From: Geomicrobium sp. JCM 19039
GTDB lineage: Bacteria > Bacillota > Bacilli > Bacillales > Marinococcaceae
Assembly: GCF_000698145.1 (NCBI RefSeq)
Contig: NZ_BAXB01000012.1
Span: 1-64,000 of the forward strand
Reading direction: 5' to 3'
DNA length: 64,000 bases
Part shown: positions 11,491 through 22,169 of the stretch, one piece after another
Layout: each line of letters begins with the position of its first letter
Position numbering within the stretch: position 1 is the stretch's first letter
The notes under the pieces: model-generated
Database searches by the model: none
What the model was told of the DNA's origin: nothing
The model's input: the letters and a program-made list of their open reading frames with translations, nothing else
Made by a program: the position numbers and the translations under genes

Positions 11491-12371
11491 TGTGCACTTT
11501 GTCCTCCTTGGTTGCCCTGGTGGTCTACTGCGTGCATCTTAATTATGGTTACAAGCGTTTTGTGAATGTTTTTACGATCAATGACCCCATCAAGTTGTCC
11601 ATGATCAAGCAGGAACTCTGCCGTTTGAAAATCATCGGGAAGTTCTTCACGAATGGTCTGTTCGATAATTCTCCTGCCGGCAAAACCAATAAGTGCACCT
11701 GGCTCAGAAAAATTGTAGTCGCCAAGTGATGCAAAGCTTGCGGACACCCCGCCCGTCGTAGGATGGGTCATAAACGAAATAAAAGGTACACGGGCTTCAT
11801 CAAGCTTTTTGAGTGCAACCGACGTCTTCGCCATTTGCATTAAACTTAAAACGCCCTCTTGCATCCTTGCTCCCCCTGAAGCGCTAAACATAATAAATGG
11901 GGTTTTCGTTTCGATCGCGGCTTCGATGGCTCGTTTAATCTTCTCCCCAACGACCGTTCCCATACTCGCCATCCGAAATCGTGGGTCCATCACACCGATG
12001 ATGACCGGGTAGCCATCCATTTCCCCAGCACCCGTAACGACAGCTTCATTCAGACCGGTCTTTTGCTGATCTTTCTCTAGCTTCTCTTCATAATCCGGGA
12101 AATCGAGCGGGTTATGAGAGAGCATTCCAATATCAAATTCCTTGAATGTCCCTACGTCAATTAGGCTATTTATTCGGTCTCTTGCCGTTAACCGGAAATG
12201 ATGGTTGCACTCAATGCATACATTATGATGCTTTTTTAGTTCTCGAGAATACATAATGGTTTTGCAGCTCGGACACTTTGTCATCACACCGTCATTCATT
12301 TTGTTCGGTTGTGTTCGTTCCGATGGAATCGTTGCATACTTTCTTTTTTTAGAAAACAAATCTTTGAACAT
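11487..12371 (-). CDS. accD: Acetyl-CoA carboxylase carboxyltransferase subunit beta
   Basis: AccD, 294 residues, partner of AccA. The N-terminal zinc ribbon uses Cys pairs CPSC and CIEC separated by about 18 residues. The carboxyltransferase core shows [11 protein letters not shown] and [13 protein letters not shown]. The ATG at 12371 has GAGGTGAT upstream and gives the expected N-terminus [12 protein letters not shown]. The longer frame to 12419 adds unrelated residues. Confidence 0.96.
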   Translation of the reverse strand: MFKDLFSKKRKYATIPSERTQPNKMNDGVMTKCPSCKTIMYSRELKKHHNVCIECNHHFRLTARDRINSLIDVGTFKEFDIGMLSHNPLDFPDYEEKLEKDQQKTGLNEAVVTGAGEMDGYPVIIGVMDPRFRMASMGTVVGEKIKRAIEAAIETKTPFIMFSASGGARMQEGVLSLMQMAKTSVALKKLDEARVPFISFMTHPTTGGVSASFASLGDYNFSEPGALIGFAGRRIIEQTIREELPDDFQTAEFLLDHGQLDGVIDRKNIHKTLVTIIKMHAVDHQGNQGGQSAQ

Positions 12372-12428
12372 GCTATCACCTCTCTCTTGCTCTCGCCCGC
12401 TCGCACTACGGTCATACAAATGGTTAAA

Positions 12429-12454
12429 AACGACCGTCTCGTGAGACGATCGTT
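12429..12454 (-). terminator. Hairpin after malic enzyme gene
   Basis: The stem AACGA-C-CGTCTC / GAGACG-A-TCGTT, with one mismatch, lies 22 bp beyond the ytsJ stop and 58 bp before accD. It may attenuate rather than fully end transcription into accDA. Confidence 0.6.
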
Positions 12455-12475
12455 TCTGTACCTCGTCGTATCGAG

Positions 12476-13711
12476 CTATTCTTCAATCATAGCCATTTCA
12501 CGCGTGCGCCTTTTGACTTCCTCTGGATCTGCCTCTTTGCGGGCAACACCCGTCTCCATTGCCGTCCTCGCAACCGCAGCCGCAACCTCAGGAGCGACGC
12601 GTGGATCGAACGGTGCAGGAATGACGTAATCTCGAGTGAGTTCTTGATCAGTAATGAGGTCAGCAATGGCATACACAGCGGCACGTTTCATCTCTTCATT
12701 GATATGTGTGGCATTCACATCCAATGCCCCTCTGAATATACCAGGGAACGCTAATACGTTATTCACTTGATTAGGGAAATCGGACCGACCCGTTCCAATA
12801 ACACTTGCTCCAGCAGCTTTTGCATCCTCAGGCATAATCTCTGGATTTGGGTTCGCCATCGCAAAAATAATGGCATCGTCGTTCATGCTCTCGATCATTT
12901 CTTTTGTCAACGCGCCCTCAACAGACACGCCGATAAACACATCGGTTCCAGCAATCACATCTTCCAAAGATCCGGTTTTCTTCGCGGAATTCGTGACTTT
13001 AGCAATCTCCTCTTTAATCGGGTTCATTCCACTGGAACGCCCTTCATAAATGGCACCACGGCTATCACACATGACAATTTCGCGTACACCCATGCTTTGG
13101 AGTAGCTTTACAATCGCAATACCTGCAGCTCCTGCACCGTTCGCAACGACTTTGATGTCAGATAACTGGCGGTTGGTTACTTTCAATGCATTAATTAGTC
13201 CTGCAAGCGTCACAATGGCTGTACCATGCTGGTCATCATGGAAAATCGGAATGTTCGTTTCTTTCTTCAAACGCTCCTCAATAATAAAACAGTTTGGTGC
13301 AGCGATATCTTCGAGATTAACGCCCCCAAATGTCGGTTGCATCAATTTCACCGTTTCGATGATTTGCTCTGGGTCAGACGTGTCTAAGCAAATTGGGAAC
13401 GCATCAACACCAGCAAACGACTTAAACAAAACTGCTTTTCCTTCCATTACTGGAAGAGACGCTTCTGGACCGATGTTTCCGAGTCCTAAAACCGCACTTC
13501 CATCAGAAACGACAGCGACCATGTTTCCTTTCATTGTGTACTCAAAAACTTTTTGTTTATCGTTAAAGATTTCTTTACATGGTTCAGCAACGCCCGGTGA
13601 ATAAGCTAGACTTAGATCTTTGCTATTTCTTACGGGAATCTTGGACTTTGATTCGAGTTTTCCTTGCTTCATTCTATGGATGTGCAATGCTTCTTCTCTC
13701 GTTGTTGGCAT
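12476..13711 (-). CDS. ytsJ: NADP-dependent malic enzyme (YtsJ type)
   Basis: This malic enzyme of 411 residues decarboxylates malate to pyruvate with NADP reduction. Visible features are [23 protein letters not shown] at the N-terminus, the catalytic Lys region [16 protein letters not shown], the metal-binding EDIAAPNCF and FHDDQHGTA, and the Rossmann motif [13 protein letters not shown]. The ATG at 13711 has AAGGAGTG upstream and gives the family N-terminus. The longer frame to 13816 adds 35 unrelated residues. The position between dnaE and accD matches B. subtilis ytsJ. Confidence 0.93.
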   Translation of the reverse strand: MPTTREEALHIHRMKQGKLESKSKIPVRNSKDLSLAYSPGVAEPCKEIFNDKQKVFEYTMKGNMVAVVSDGSAVLGLGNIGPEASLPVMEGKAVLFKSFAGVDAFPICLDTSDPEQIIETVKLMQPTFGGVNLEDIAAPNCFIIEERLKKETNIPIFHDDQHGTAIVTLAGLINALKVTNRQLSDIKVVANGAGAAGIAIVKLLQSMGVREIVMCDSRGAIYEGRSSGMNPIKEEIAKVTNSAKKTGSLEDVIAGTDVFIGVSVEGALTKEMIESMNDDAIIFAMANPNPEIMPEDAKAAGASVIGTGRSDFPNQVNNVLAFPGIFRGALDVNATHINEEMKRAAVYAIADLITDQELTRDYVIPAPFDPRVAPEVAAAVARTAMETGVARKEADPEEVKRRTREMAMIEE

Positions 13712-13894
13712 GTATGTCCACACTCCTTCACCAAGTGTATTATTTTGTACAGCCGTCCGCATAGAACAGTTCGTATTCATCTGTTGAATCCGAGACGCCT
13801 GCACGGGTAGGTTCATGTATTCATGTCGTACAGATGGTCTCTATTATAACAAACTGTATCAGTGCAATCACCCTTTTACATGTAAACTCAGACT

Positions 13895-16800
13895 CTATTT
13901 TTTGACAACGTTTTCTTCACCAATCACTTCACGAAGTCGCAACAACAGATCAGGATGAATTTGCGCAGCATACTCCGCTGACAACTCATAAAGTTGCTTC
14001 TGTTTGTCGTCGTATACAAGTACTGGGGAGAAGCCTGGGAACACGGTAAGGTGTCCTTTAATGGCCCGTAACGTTTTTTCTCGATTCATGTGTGCAGGAA
14101 CTTTCAAGTATAGCGTTTCTGCTTGTTGTTTTTCAGATTGACTTAAATCAAGCACTTGGCTAGCAAGAAGCTGCTTTTGTTGGCGCCTTTGTTCAACTTT
14201 CCCTTGGATGAGTATATATTTTCCTTCATGAAGGGCGTCATAGACGTGCCGATACACTTCGGGGAATATGACGATTTCCATTTCTCCAGTCTCATCACTT
14301 AGCTGCAAGAAAGCCATTGTTTGCCCATTCTTTGTCCGAATGGTCGTGACGACATCCGCTCGACCTGCAACCCAAGCACGGTTTGCTACTTCAAGTGCAA
14401 GCACTTGAAGTAGCGTTTTTGGATTTCGAATACTTGCAACATGAGCATAATGAGACAATGGGTGGCCACTTAAATAAAAACCAGTCATTTCTCGTTCGTA
14501 TTCTAGCTCTTCAAGTTTCGTAAAAGGCACTGCATCGGCAAAACGGAAATCCCCTTCCCCGCTATGGAACAACGTGCCAATGTCTTCTGCAAAATCGACA
14601 AACTCTAACGCTCGATCAATTGACTGCAAGAGGGTGGAACGATTCCACTCAAAAGCATCCATCGCCCCTGCTTTTACTAAGTTTGCGATTGTTTTACGAT
14701 TCAACCCGATGGACTTTACACGTCGACAAAAGTCAACGAACGTATGATAATTTCCATTTTCCTTTCGTTCATCAACCATTCGGTGAGCCATTTGTTTCCC
14801 AATCCCCGTTATGCTTTGGAGCGGAAATCGTATACCTTCTCGTTCCATCGTAAATTCATAGCCACTTGTTTGAATGGAGGGTGGATAGACTTTCCATCCT
14901 CGTTCTTTAATTTCGGCAATCGTCCGTTGCAATCGCGTGCGATCATTGCCAATCGTGTTCAAGTAAGACATGTAAAATGCTAACGGGTAGTTCGCCTTGA
15001 AGTACGCTATCTGATAGGCAATGAAACTATAAGCAACCGAGTGGCTACGGTTAAACCCGTAATCAGCAAATTTAACAATCCATGCAAACAATTGGCCGGC
15101 CATTGTCTCGCTAAACCCTTGGTCTTTGGCACCGTGAATGAAGCGTCCCTCTTCACGCTCAAGTTCTTCTTTATTCTTTTTACTTACCGCTCTTCGGAGC
15201 AGATCGGCATCGGCTAAAGAGTAACCTGCGATCGTTACCGCCACACTCATCACCTGTTCTTGGTAAACCATCACCCCATACGTTGATGAGAGGATTGCCT
15301 CCAATGCCGGATGGGGGTAAGACACAGTTTGTTGATTTCTTTTTCCGCGGATAAATGTGTCGATTTGTTCCATCGGACCCGGACGATAGAGGGCATTAAC
15401 AGCCACCAAGTCTTCAAATTGATTTGGCTTTAATTTGCGCAGTACCCGCTGCATGCCCGCGGATTCAAACTGGAACACGCCCGTCGTCTGGGCAGATTGC
15501 AATAAAGAATACGTCAACGCATCATCCAAAGGTACTTCTTTCGGATGAATATCAACGCCCGCATTCGCTTTCACAGCCTTTTGGATATACTCAAGCAACG
15601 TCAAATTTCGAAGGCCTAACAAGTCAATCTTTAAAAGACCAAATGCTTCTAAATCTTCCATCGGCAACTGCGTGACGGTAATGCCTTGGTCATTTTTCAT
15701 CGTTGGAATGACTTCTTGCAGTGGCCGCTCACTCAGAACAACCCCCGCTGCGTGCAAGGATGTATGCCTCGGCAGCCCCTCGATGGCAGATGCAAATTCG
15801 TACAATGAATAAGCTTCTTCATTTTCTTCGAGCAGTGTAGCCAAATCTTTGCTCTCTTCTCGTGCGGCTCGTAAATGTTGTGCTTGTTGAGGCAAGAACT
15901 TCAGCATTCTTTCTAGAAGAGCTTCCCTCACCCCTAGCGCTTTAGCCGCATCTCGAAGCGCCGCTCTTTTCCCAAACGTCCCAAACGTAACGATCTGTGC
16001 CGTCCGCTCCTCTGAATAGCGAGACATCACATACCTCATTACCTCGTCCCGTCGATGATCAGGAAAGTCAATATCAATGTCAGGCAATGAAACGCGTTCA
16101 GGGTTTAAGAAGCGCTCAAACAAAAGATCATAGGCAATCGGATCAACATCTGTGATGAATAAGCAATAGGCGACAATGGATCCAGCAGCTGAGCCCCTGC
16201 CTGGACCTGTTAAGATCCCTTTTTGTCGTGCGTAATCCATAAAGTCCCAAACGATTAAGAAATAATCTTCGTAGTTCATATTCTCAATTACGTGTAGTTC
16301 TTTGTTTATTCTTTCTTGAACTGAGGCGGTCACTTCTGAATATCGTTTTTTTGCTCCGGTCATCACTAAATTTCGCAACGTAAATTCAACCGTGTCTTGA
16401 CCGCTTCTGTATACAGGCAAAGACGTTTTGATCTGATCGAGCTGAACCTCACATGTACGTTGAATGTGGCGAGCATTGTGCAGTGCTTCTTCATCTGAAG
16501 GCCAACGCCTGTTCACTTCACTCGGGTCAAACAGATACGACTCATCCCGCCATTCGTAACGATTCACATCATCAATCGGTCGATCTGTCTTCACCGCAGT
16601 AAGCAGCTGTTTCACACGTTCGTCTTCACGCGTAAGCATCGTTACATTCCCCGTCGCCACAAGAGGAACATCATGCCCCTTCATCAATTGTCTCCACTGT
16701 TCATGGTGATGCAAACTCGCTTGTGTTTCAGGTAAAATTCCTGCAAACAGACGGTCACGGTGCACGTGTTTACGCCAAAATGAAAGGCTACGCTTCGCTG

Positions 16801-17218
16801 CCTCATCATCACCTTTTTCTATATGATGAGCAATCGGATGTGAAGATTCAGGTAGAACGACGATCACTCGGTTGCTTGTCATTTCTAGCAGTTGCTCAGC
16901 CGTGAGTGCCGTCGCTTTCGACATCAAATACGAAGATACCTTTAATAAATCTTCATATCCCCGATTATCCAGCGCGTACAGAAGCACCGAACCTTTCGTT
17001 TCATGACAAAACATTTCTGCTTCCAAACCGATAATCGGTTGGATACCGTGACGTAGGCACGCATCGTAAAATTTCCGAGCGCCGTGCATGACGTTAAGAT
17101 CGGTGAGGGCAAGCGCGTCATAATCGACCGCCGCTTGCTTAACGAGTTCCTCAATGCGGCACGTACTCGAGAGTAAGGTGTATTCACTTTTTACTTGCAA
17201 ATGGACGTATGACGGCAT
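13895..17218 (-). CDS. dnaE: DNA polymerase III subunit alpha DnaE
   Basis: This 1107-residue replicative polymerase is of the Gram-positive DnaE type, used with PolC for primer extension on the lagging strand. An N-terminal PHP domain (VHLQVKSEYTLLSS, LTDLNVMHGA) is followed by the polymerase core, with catalytic Asp residues in LPDIDIDFPDHRR and the GPGRGSAAGS motif. The helix-hairpin-helix region is near residue 800, and a C-terminal OB fold (VTTIRTKNGQTMAFLQLSDETG) follows. It lacks the exonuclease insertion of PolC. AAGGAGGAAAA lies before the ATG. Confidence 0.97.
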   Translation of the reverse strand: MPSYVHLQVKSEYTLLSSTCRIEELVKQAAVDYDALALTDLNVMHGARKFYDACLRHGIQPIIGLEAEMFCHETKGSVLLYALDNRGYEDLLKVSSYLMSKATALTAEQLLEMTSNRVIVVLPESSHPIAHHIEKGDDEAAKRSLSFWRKHVHRDRLFAGILPETQASLHHHEQWRQLMKGHDVPLVATGNVTMLTREDERVKQLLTAVKTDRPIDDVNRYEWRDESYLFDPSEVNRRWPSDEEALHNARHIQRTCEVQLDQIKTSLPVYRSGQDTVEFTLRNLVMTGAKKRYSEVTASVQERINKELHVIENMNYEDYFLIVWDFMDYARQKGILTGPGRGSAAGSIVAYCLFITDVDPIAYDLLFERFLNPERVSLPDIDIDFPDHRRDEVMRYVMSRYSEERTAQIVTFGTFGKRAALRDAAKALGVREALLERMLKFLPQQAQHLRAAREESKDLATLLEENEEAYSLYEFASAIEGLPRHTSLHAAGVVLSERPLQEVIPTMKNDQGITVTQLPMEDLEAFGLLKIDLLGLRNLTLLEYIQKAVKANAGVDIHPKEVPLDDALTYSLLQSAQTTGVFQFESAGMQRVLRKLKPNQFEDLVAVNALYRPGPMEQIDTFIRGKRNQQTVSYPHPALEAILSSTYGVMVYQEQVMSVAVTIAGYSLADADLLRRAVSKKNKEELEREEGRFIHGAKDQGFSETMAGQLFAWIVKFADYGFNRSHSVAYSFIAYQIAYFKANYPLAFYMSYLNTIGNDRTRLQRTIAEIKERGWKVYPPSIQTSGYEFTMEREGIRFPLQSITGIGKQMAHRMVDERKENGNYHTFVDFCRRVKSIGLNRKTIANLVKAGAMDAFEWNRSTLLQSIDRALEFVDFAEDIGTLFHSGEGDFRFADAVPFTKLEELEYEREMTGFYLSGHPLSHYAHVASIRNPKTLLQVLALEVANRAWVAGRADVVTTIRTKNGQTMAFLQLSDETGEMEIVIFPEVYRHVYDALHEGKYILIQGKVEQRRQQKQLLASQVLDLSQSEKQQAETLYLKVPAHMNREKTLRAIKGHLTVFPGFSPVLVYDDKQKQLYELSAEYAAQIHPDLLLRLREVIGEENVVKK

Positions 17219-17333
17219 TCATTTTCCTCCTTGCAAGAAATACCGGTGATTTCATTCATAACTTGGCCCACTTTTTGATATACATAATGCTAATAGACGT
17301 GTTTGTCTAGCTGATCAGAAAGGGGCGCGACAA

Positions 17334-17672
17334 ATGTTCAGCAGAGAGTTTGCCGCAACACTTGTCATTGATTTCTTCGTTGCTTTTGGTGTTGTATTGG
17401 GTGGTGCACTGATTGGTGGTATTGGTGCGTTTATTATCGGAAAGCCTCCGCTTACAGCGATTCACGACCTTGCAGGTAGTCTAAAGATTTGGGCGCTTGT
17501 AGCAGCAATTGGAGGCACCTTTGATGCCATTACAAGCCTTGAGAGAGGACTTTTTGCAGGTACACACATTGATATTTATAAGACGATATTCATGGTATTG
17601 TCTGCACTTTCAGGCGCAAATGCAGGTGCTCTCATTATCCAATGGATTACTCAGGAACAAATGTACCCATGA
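17334..17672 (+). CDS. ytrH: Sporulation membrane protein YtrH
   Basis: A 112-residue membrane protein with three hydrophobic segments (about 8-34, 48-66 and 84-104) and the conserved GKPPLTAIHDLAGSLKIWA loop. It belongs to the YtrH family needed for efficient sporulation and expressed in the mother cell in B. subtilis. AAAGGGG precedes the ATG. It overlaps ytrI by the ATGA junction and is divergent from dnaE. Confidence 0.92.
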   Translation: MFSREFAATLVIDFFVAFGVVLGGALIGGIGAFIIGKPPLTAIHDLAGSLKIWALVAAIGGTFDAITSLERGLFAGTHIDIYKTIFMVLSALSGANAGALIIQWITQEQMYP

Positions 17673-18172
17673 GAATTCCACCTTTTCATAAACGACCGAA
17701 CTGGCAACGTTTTTTGGCGGGTGTGCTCATCGGAATCCTTGTCGGTTGGTCTGTGTTCGTATTTCAGTTTGGGAACATCCATGAACGAACCGTTGTAGAA
17801 CTGCGTAAAAACGAGCTCAAAGTTGCGCAATTGGAAGACCAAATTGAGCTTCTCCTCGCGAGAGAAGAAGAGCAAAATGAAGATGAAGAAACGTTAACGA
17901 TCGAAGGGATCGAGATTACGTTTGAAAACGAACGGGAAAGCCGACTCAGTGAGTTAACGTTGTTTGATCTTAGGCAACAAGCAATTGATGAGCTTGAACC
18001 CCTCTTACATCAAGAGTTATCGAATGTCGCAAGCAATCAAGAACTCGTCATTCGCACAATTGAAAATAAGCGTTTTAGCGTGAATGATCATGAATATATG
18101 CTCGTCGTGAACCGGGCAATCTTCTATTCAACCCTTGCCATTCACGCTGACATTGTTACGGTGTCTGATTAG
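17669..18172 (+). CDS. ytrI: Sporulation protein YtrI
   Basis: This 167-residue protein has one N-terminal TM helix (about 14-33) and a mainly helical, acidic extracytoplasmic part with predicted coiled coil (about 45-75). The N-terminus MRIPPFHKRPNWQRFLAG matches YtrI. The ATG at 17669 overlaps the ytrH stop, which indicates translational coupling. The 3' end overlaps the convergent nrnA gene by 17 bp. Confidence 0.9.
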   Translation: MRIPPFHKRPNWQRFLAGVLIGILVGWSVFVFQFGNIHERTVVELRKNELKVAQLEDQIELLLAREEEQNEDEETLTIEGIEITFENERESRLSELTLFDLRQQAIDELEPLLHQELSNVASNQELVIRTIENKRFSVNDHEYMLVVNRAIFYSTLAIHADIVTVSD

Positions 18173-19115
18173 CTGTGAACGAACTGGCGAGTGCATTCAA
18201 CTCAGAAACGATTGCGGCGATTTCAGATTCATCTTTAGCAAGCGCACCTGCAGCAAGCGGATGTCCGCCTCCTCCGTACCTTTCTGCCAAACCGTTAATG
18301 ACCGGTGCTTTCGAACGCAATCGAACCCGGAACGTTCCGTCACTAAGTTCAACGAACATGACCCAAGCCAATAACCCATCAACATCGGAAATTGAATGAA
18401 CGAGCGCAGATGACTCGTTTACGCTCACATTGTACTTATCCAATTGGTGACGGCGGATCGTCATGACCGAAACACCTGCTTCACTGAGCGCAACCTCGCT
18501 TAATACTTCTCCTTCCAGTTGGACGAGCTGGAGTGGTTTCTTATAAAGATTTGCGAACAGCGTCCGTAAATCAATATTGTTTTCAAATAAAACACTCGCG
18601 GCCTTTAGCGTGTCCGACGTCGTATTCGGATGGCGGAAGCGCCCGGTGTCTCCAACAATGCCTGCGTACAACAACGTAGCCGCCGCATCTGACATCTTCC
18701 AACCATTCGGCTTTGCTACATCTACATACCACCGAGTCACCATCTCTGATGTGGAACTACACTCGGTATCCACCCATTCTTCATCCGCGTATTGATCAAT
18801 CGGTGGATGGTGATCAACTTTAAACGTCGCTAAGGCGTCTTCATACTGCTTACCATCAATGCGTTCACGGTTTGCTGTATCACAGATAATGACGAGGGCG
18901 CGTTTCCACACATCTGCTGGGACATTGTCCATCGTTGCAAGAAACGAAAGGGAAGGTTCGTCCTCACCTGCCATGTAAACCGTTTTATTCGTATTTAATT
19001 GAATGAGTTCTGCCAACCCTTTTTGTGAACCGAACGCATCGGGATCGGGGCGAACGTGTCGAACGATAATAATCGTGTCATGTTTTTCGATCGTGTCGAA
19101 TAAGTTTTGCTTCAC
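18156..19115 (-). CDS. nrnA: Bifunctional oligoribonuclease / pAp phosphatase NrnA
   Basis: This DHH/DHHA1 phosphoesterase of 319 residues degrades nano-RNAs and dephosphorylates 3',5'-pAp. Metal-binding motifs are RHVRPDPDAFGSQ, ICDTANRERID and the DHH motif KVDHHPP. The DHHA1 end carries YGGGGHPLAAGA. The GTG at 19115 with AGAGGAGAAG upstream is preferred and gives the family start. The open frame to 19220 adds 35 unrelated residues and would overlap the divergent ytpI. Confidence 0.93.
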   Translation of the reverse strand: MKQNLFDTIEKHDTIIIVRHVRPDPDAFGSQKGLAELIQLNTNKTVYMAGEDEPSLSFLATMDNVPADVWKRALVIICDTANRERIDGKQYEDALATFKVDHHPPIDQYADEEWVDTECSSTSEMVTRWYVDVAKPNGWKMSDAAATLLYAGIVGDTGRFRHPNTTSDTLKAASVLFENNIDLRTLFANLYKKPLQLVQLEGEVLSEVALSEAGVSVMTIRRHQLDKYNVSVNESSALVHSISDVDGLLAWVMFVELSDGTFRVRLRSKAPVINGLAERYGGGGHPLAAGALAKDESEIAAIVSELNALASSFTANQTP

Positions 19116-19188
19116 TGTCACTTCTCCTCTGTTGTGCTTCACATTTTGTTCCTGTACACTAGAATCGAAACTAGAAAGGGGACTCCAC

Positions 19189-19512
19189 ATGGCTTTTTTC
19201 TCGATTGCTGTCATTCTCATTATTACCGTTGCAATTGCGCTTTACGTCTATTATAAATATAAGCGATTTCGTGTGAATGGTGAACATCTAAAGCAATGGT
19301 ATCAAACAAAGGCAATGATCGCACTTGGCGTATTCATCCTTGCCCCTGGTGTACTGTTCTTGTTTTCTTTCCGCGGCTGGGTAGACCTCGTTGTAGGTGC
19401 AGCATTTGCAATACTCGGCGGAATCTTCGTCTACTACGGTGTTCGCTCAAACAAGATCATTCGTCCGTACGCAAAAGAAGAAGTCGAGGCGCTTCGCTCT
19501 CAGCAAAATTAA
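19189..19512 (+). CDS. ytpI: YtpI family membrane protein
   Basis: A 107-residue protein with three hydrophobic helices (about 2-22, 43-60 and 66-85) and a polar C-terminus. It corresponds by sequence and position to B. subtilis YtpI, whose function is unknown. AAAGGGGA lies about 7 nt before the ATG. The frame is open further upstream, but those residues are antisense to nrnA. Confidence 0.85.
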   Translation: MAFFSIAVILIITVAIALYVYYKYKRFRVNGEHLKQWYQTKAMIALGVFILAPGVLFLFSFRGWVDLVVGAAFAILGGIFVYYGVRSNKIIRPYAKEEVEALRSQQN

Positions 19513-19516
19513 TACG

Positions 19517-19544
19517 AAAAACAGCTGCTCTTGCGGCTGTTTTT
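19517..19544. terminator. Bidirectional terminator between ytpI and ytoI
   Basis: The hairpin AAAAACAGCTGC TCTT GCGGCTGTTTTT sits between the convergent ytpI and ytoI, touches the ytoI stop codon, and carries an A run on one side and a T run on the other. Confidence 0.8.
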
Positions 19545-20852
19545 AACGTTCTAATAGTTGCGCTGTCATTAACCCTTTTCCAACGAGCTCATCTTTGAAA
19601 AATAGCTCAACGTCCACTTTTCCACTTTTTCTACTCACTTCTAGTATCTTCCCTTTCATTTCAATAAAGCTCTCAATTTGAACCGGCTTCAGGAAGTATA
19701 AAGATAGATTTTCCACAACGACATCTCCACGCTTATGACGACGCAATAACCGACTCCCTACCTCGGTGACGAGTGTCGATAACACGCCGTATGAAATCAT
19801 CCCAATTGGATTTGTCATTTGCGGAGTGAGATGGCACACGTAATCATAGACAGTTCCTGTCGGCGCTTCTTCCACTTGCCTCGTGACGACGTCGTCCAAC
19901 GTATCCCCGACGTGCGGTTGTCTTTGGGCCATTTGCAACGCTTTGAGCACATCTTGACGGCTAATGACCCCTACGAGTTTCGCCTCATCATCGATGACTG
20001 GCAAAAGTTCAATGCCTTCCCACACCATAATGTGCGCAGCCGAAGCAAGAGACATCGAAGCTTGAACAGTAATTGGATCTTTCGTCATCACTTTCTCTAC
20101 GGGTGTACTTTCTTTCATTGAGAGAATATCTTTGGCCGCAACCATCCCTTGTACTTTCATCTCATGATTTACGACCGGGTACCGGCTATGGCTCGTTTTG
20201 GCGTTTAGTTGATGCCACCGCTCAACCATATTATCTGTCGTTAGAAAGTAGGTTTCTTGGAGCGGAATTAAAATGTCTTCAACGACGACAATCTCTTTTT
20301 TGATCAACTGATCATAGATCGCTCGATTAATCATGCTCGCTACTGTAAATGTATCATAACTCGTCGTAATAATAGGTAACGACTGTTCATTGGCATACTG
20401 AATAATCTCTTCATTTGTTCCAAACCCACCGGTGATAAGCACCGCCGCTCCAGCCTCTAATGCAAGTCGGTGCACTTGATAGCGATTTCCGACAATCAAG
20501 AGGTTGCCAGGCTCTACATAACGCATCATGGCTTCCATTTTCATCGCCCGATAACAAATCGTTGCAACGTTTTATGTAATCCGCCCCTGCCACCGAGAAC
20601 TTGTCCATCAACAATGTTCACAACTTCTGCAAAGGTGAGATGATCAATATTTTCTTTTAACTTTTGTTCCACCCTTATCGTTCCGACTCGCTCAATGGTC
20701 GTCACAAGTCCTTGATTCTCTGCTTCTTTAATTGCTCGATAGGCCGTTCCTTCACTCACGTGTAACGCTTTGGCAATTTGTCGAACGGATATTTTTTCGC
20801 CGATGTTTAATTGCGAAATGTATTGTAAAATTTGTTCATGTTTTGTACTCAA
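19543..20852 (-). pseudogene. ytoI: YtoI, DRTGG/CBS/hot-dog regulator, frameshifted
   Basis: This multidomain protein of about 436 residues corresponds to B. subtilis YtoI. It has an N-terminal GntR-like winged helix (KISVRQIAKALHVSEGTAYRAIKEAE), a DRTGG domain, two CBS motifs (VEKVMTKDPITV, LVGVISRQDVLKAL) and a C-terminal hot-dog fold. The frame breaks at FVIG/AMKMEAMM. One missing G in a GGGG run near 20548 restores a single protein, so a homopolymer sequencing error is likely. CBS and DRTGG domains suggest adenylate-ligand sensing, and the target is unknown. Confidence 0.88.
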
Positions 20853-20891
20853 AAGCGCATCACCTCATTCTTTATTACAAGTTACCATTCC

Positions 20892-20939
20892 GCGCACCTA
20901 GAAAACTTGGCCTTGTGCCAAGTTTTTTCTAGGTGCGCT
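20892..20939 (-). terminator. Strong hairpin terminator
   Basis: A 19-bp stem (GCGCACCTAGAAAACTTGG with CCAAG...CTAGGTGCGC, two bulged T) lies 15 bp beyond the stop of the small membrane protein gene and upstream of ytoI. Confidence 0.75.
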
Positions 20940-20954
20940 AGTCGTTGTTCAAGT

Positions 20955-21206
20955 TCAAAGGCGAGCACGCCCTCGTTCACTTACGGTAGATTCTTCTTTT
21001 GTCCGCCATTCTGTTGCATGACGAAGGACCCTTTTTCGGTTCGTTAACAACAAAGAGAGGTTTCCCCCGATGACGAGCAAGCAAAACGCAAACCAAAACA
21101 AGGAAAACCATCCCGCCAAACCTGTCGAGCCTAAATAGAACTGTTCGATTCCATGATAAAGCAAAAAGCCAGCAACAAGTATACAAATCCATAAGCGTAA
21201 CCGCAT
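20955..21206 (-). CDS. Small two-helix membrane protein, unknown function
   Basis: An 83-residue protein not assigned to a family here. Two hydrophobic segments (about 4-24 and 30-53) are followed by a basic, polar cytoplasmic tail (KRVLRHATEWRTKEES). AGAGGTGC lies 8 nt before the ATG, and a strong terminator follows the stop, so it is probably a real monocistronic gene. It lies between ytkL and ytoI. Confidence 0.7.
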   Translation of the reverse strand: MRLRLWICILVAGFLLYHGIEQFYLGSTGLAGWFSLFWFAFCLLVIGGNLSLLLTNRKRVLRHATEWRTKEESTVSERGRARL

Positions 21207-21320
21207 CGCTTGTGCACCTCTTTCAAAAAGTGTCTGTCTTTACCACCTTATGCAAAAAGCAAATGCACTATGCTCGTACACGTGTGTGACCAGAAGGATT
21301 AGACGACGTATCGCTAATAA

Positions 21321-21362
21321 AACACCCCAACCGTTCCTTTTAACAATAACAGTTGGGGTGTT
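21321..21362 (-). terminator. Terminator downstream of ytkL
   Basis: A perfect 11-bp inverted repeat, AACACCCCAAC and GTTGGGGTGTT, encloses a 20-nt loop 61 bp beyond the ytkL stop. Confidence 0.6.
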
Positions 21363-21422
21363 GAACAAATAGAGCTCCTGCAATGATTCGCACGAAGCAT
21401 GAACTTTCATTACGTAGTCATG

Positions 21423-22103
21423 TTATATCTGGACAGACTCTCCAGGTTTCAACGCATTCCCTTGAACGGGTGCAATCGAATCGACGAATGCATCACCATC
21501 TTGTTCAATTAGCGGGAACGTATTGTAGTGGACTGGAATGACAAGATCAGGCTTTAACCATTCCGCAGCAAGCTTCGCATCCGCAGGTCCCATCGTGAAA
21601 TTGTCACCAATTGGCAGGAATGCAGCTTTGAGATCATATTGCTCGCTGATAAGCTTCATGTCAGAGAACAGAGATGTGTCACCGGCATGGTAAATGGTCT
21701 TGCTTTCAGCAGTAAACAATATGCCCGTTGGCATTCCAAGATAAATAATTTGACCGTCTTCTTCTTGGAACGACGAGCTATGAAACGCTTGTGTTAGTTT
21801 CACGTGACCAAATGGAAACTCATATCCTCCACCAATATTCAATGGATGTGTCTCTAACCCCTTCCCACCAAGATAGGTGGCAAGTTCATGAGTGGCCACA
21901 ACGAGTGCTCCACTTCTTTTAGCGATATCCACGGTGTCACCTAAATGATCAGCATGACCGTGTGTTAATAGAATCGCATCTGGGTTCACATCTTCTGGTG
22001 AAATGTCGCACGTATCATTTCCGGTAATAAATGGATCAATAAGGACCGTATAGTCTCCTGATTGAATCTCTACAAAAGATTGTCCATGGAATGTCAGGTT
22101 CAT
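21423..22103 (-). CDS. ytkL: Metal-dependent hydrolase YtkL (UPF0173)
   Basis: This metallo-beta-lactamase-fold hydrolase of 226 residues carries the metal motif [11 protein letters not shown] (HxHxDH) and downstream ligands in [12 protein letters not shown] and [10 protein letters not shown]. The substrate is unknown. The start at 22103 has AAGGGTG at good spacing and gives the family N-terminus MNLTFHGQS. Two earlier in-frame starts are too close to or ahead of that site. Confidence 0.9.
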   Translation of the reverse strand: MNLTFHGQSFVEIQSGDYTVLIDPFITGNDTCDISPEDVNPDAILLTHGHADHLGDTVDIAKRSGALVVATHELATYLGGKGLETHPLNIGGGYEFPFGHVKLTQAFHSSSFQEEDGQIIYLGMPTGILFTAESKTIYHAGDTSLFSDMKLISEQYDLKAAFLPIGDNFTMGPADAKLAAEWLKPDLVIPVHYNTFPLIEQDGDAFVDSIAPVQGNALKPGESVQI

Positions 22104-22169
22104 CTTCATCACCCTTTTCATAGATTCATCTCTAGTCTATTACCGGTTTGTACGTTGTATAAACGTCGA

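Noticed and set aside
13050..13604. 184-codon plus-strand ORF opposite ytsJ
   Set aside because: It mirrors the malic enzyme reading frame, has no Shine-Dalgarno and no recognisable domain.
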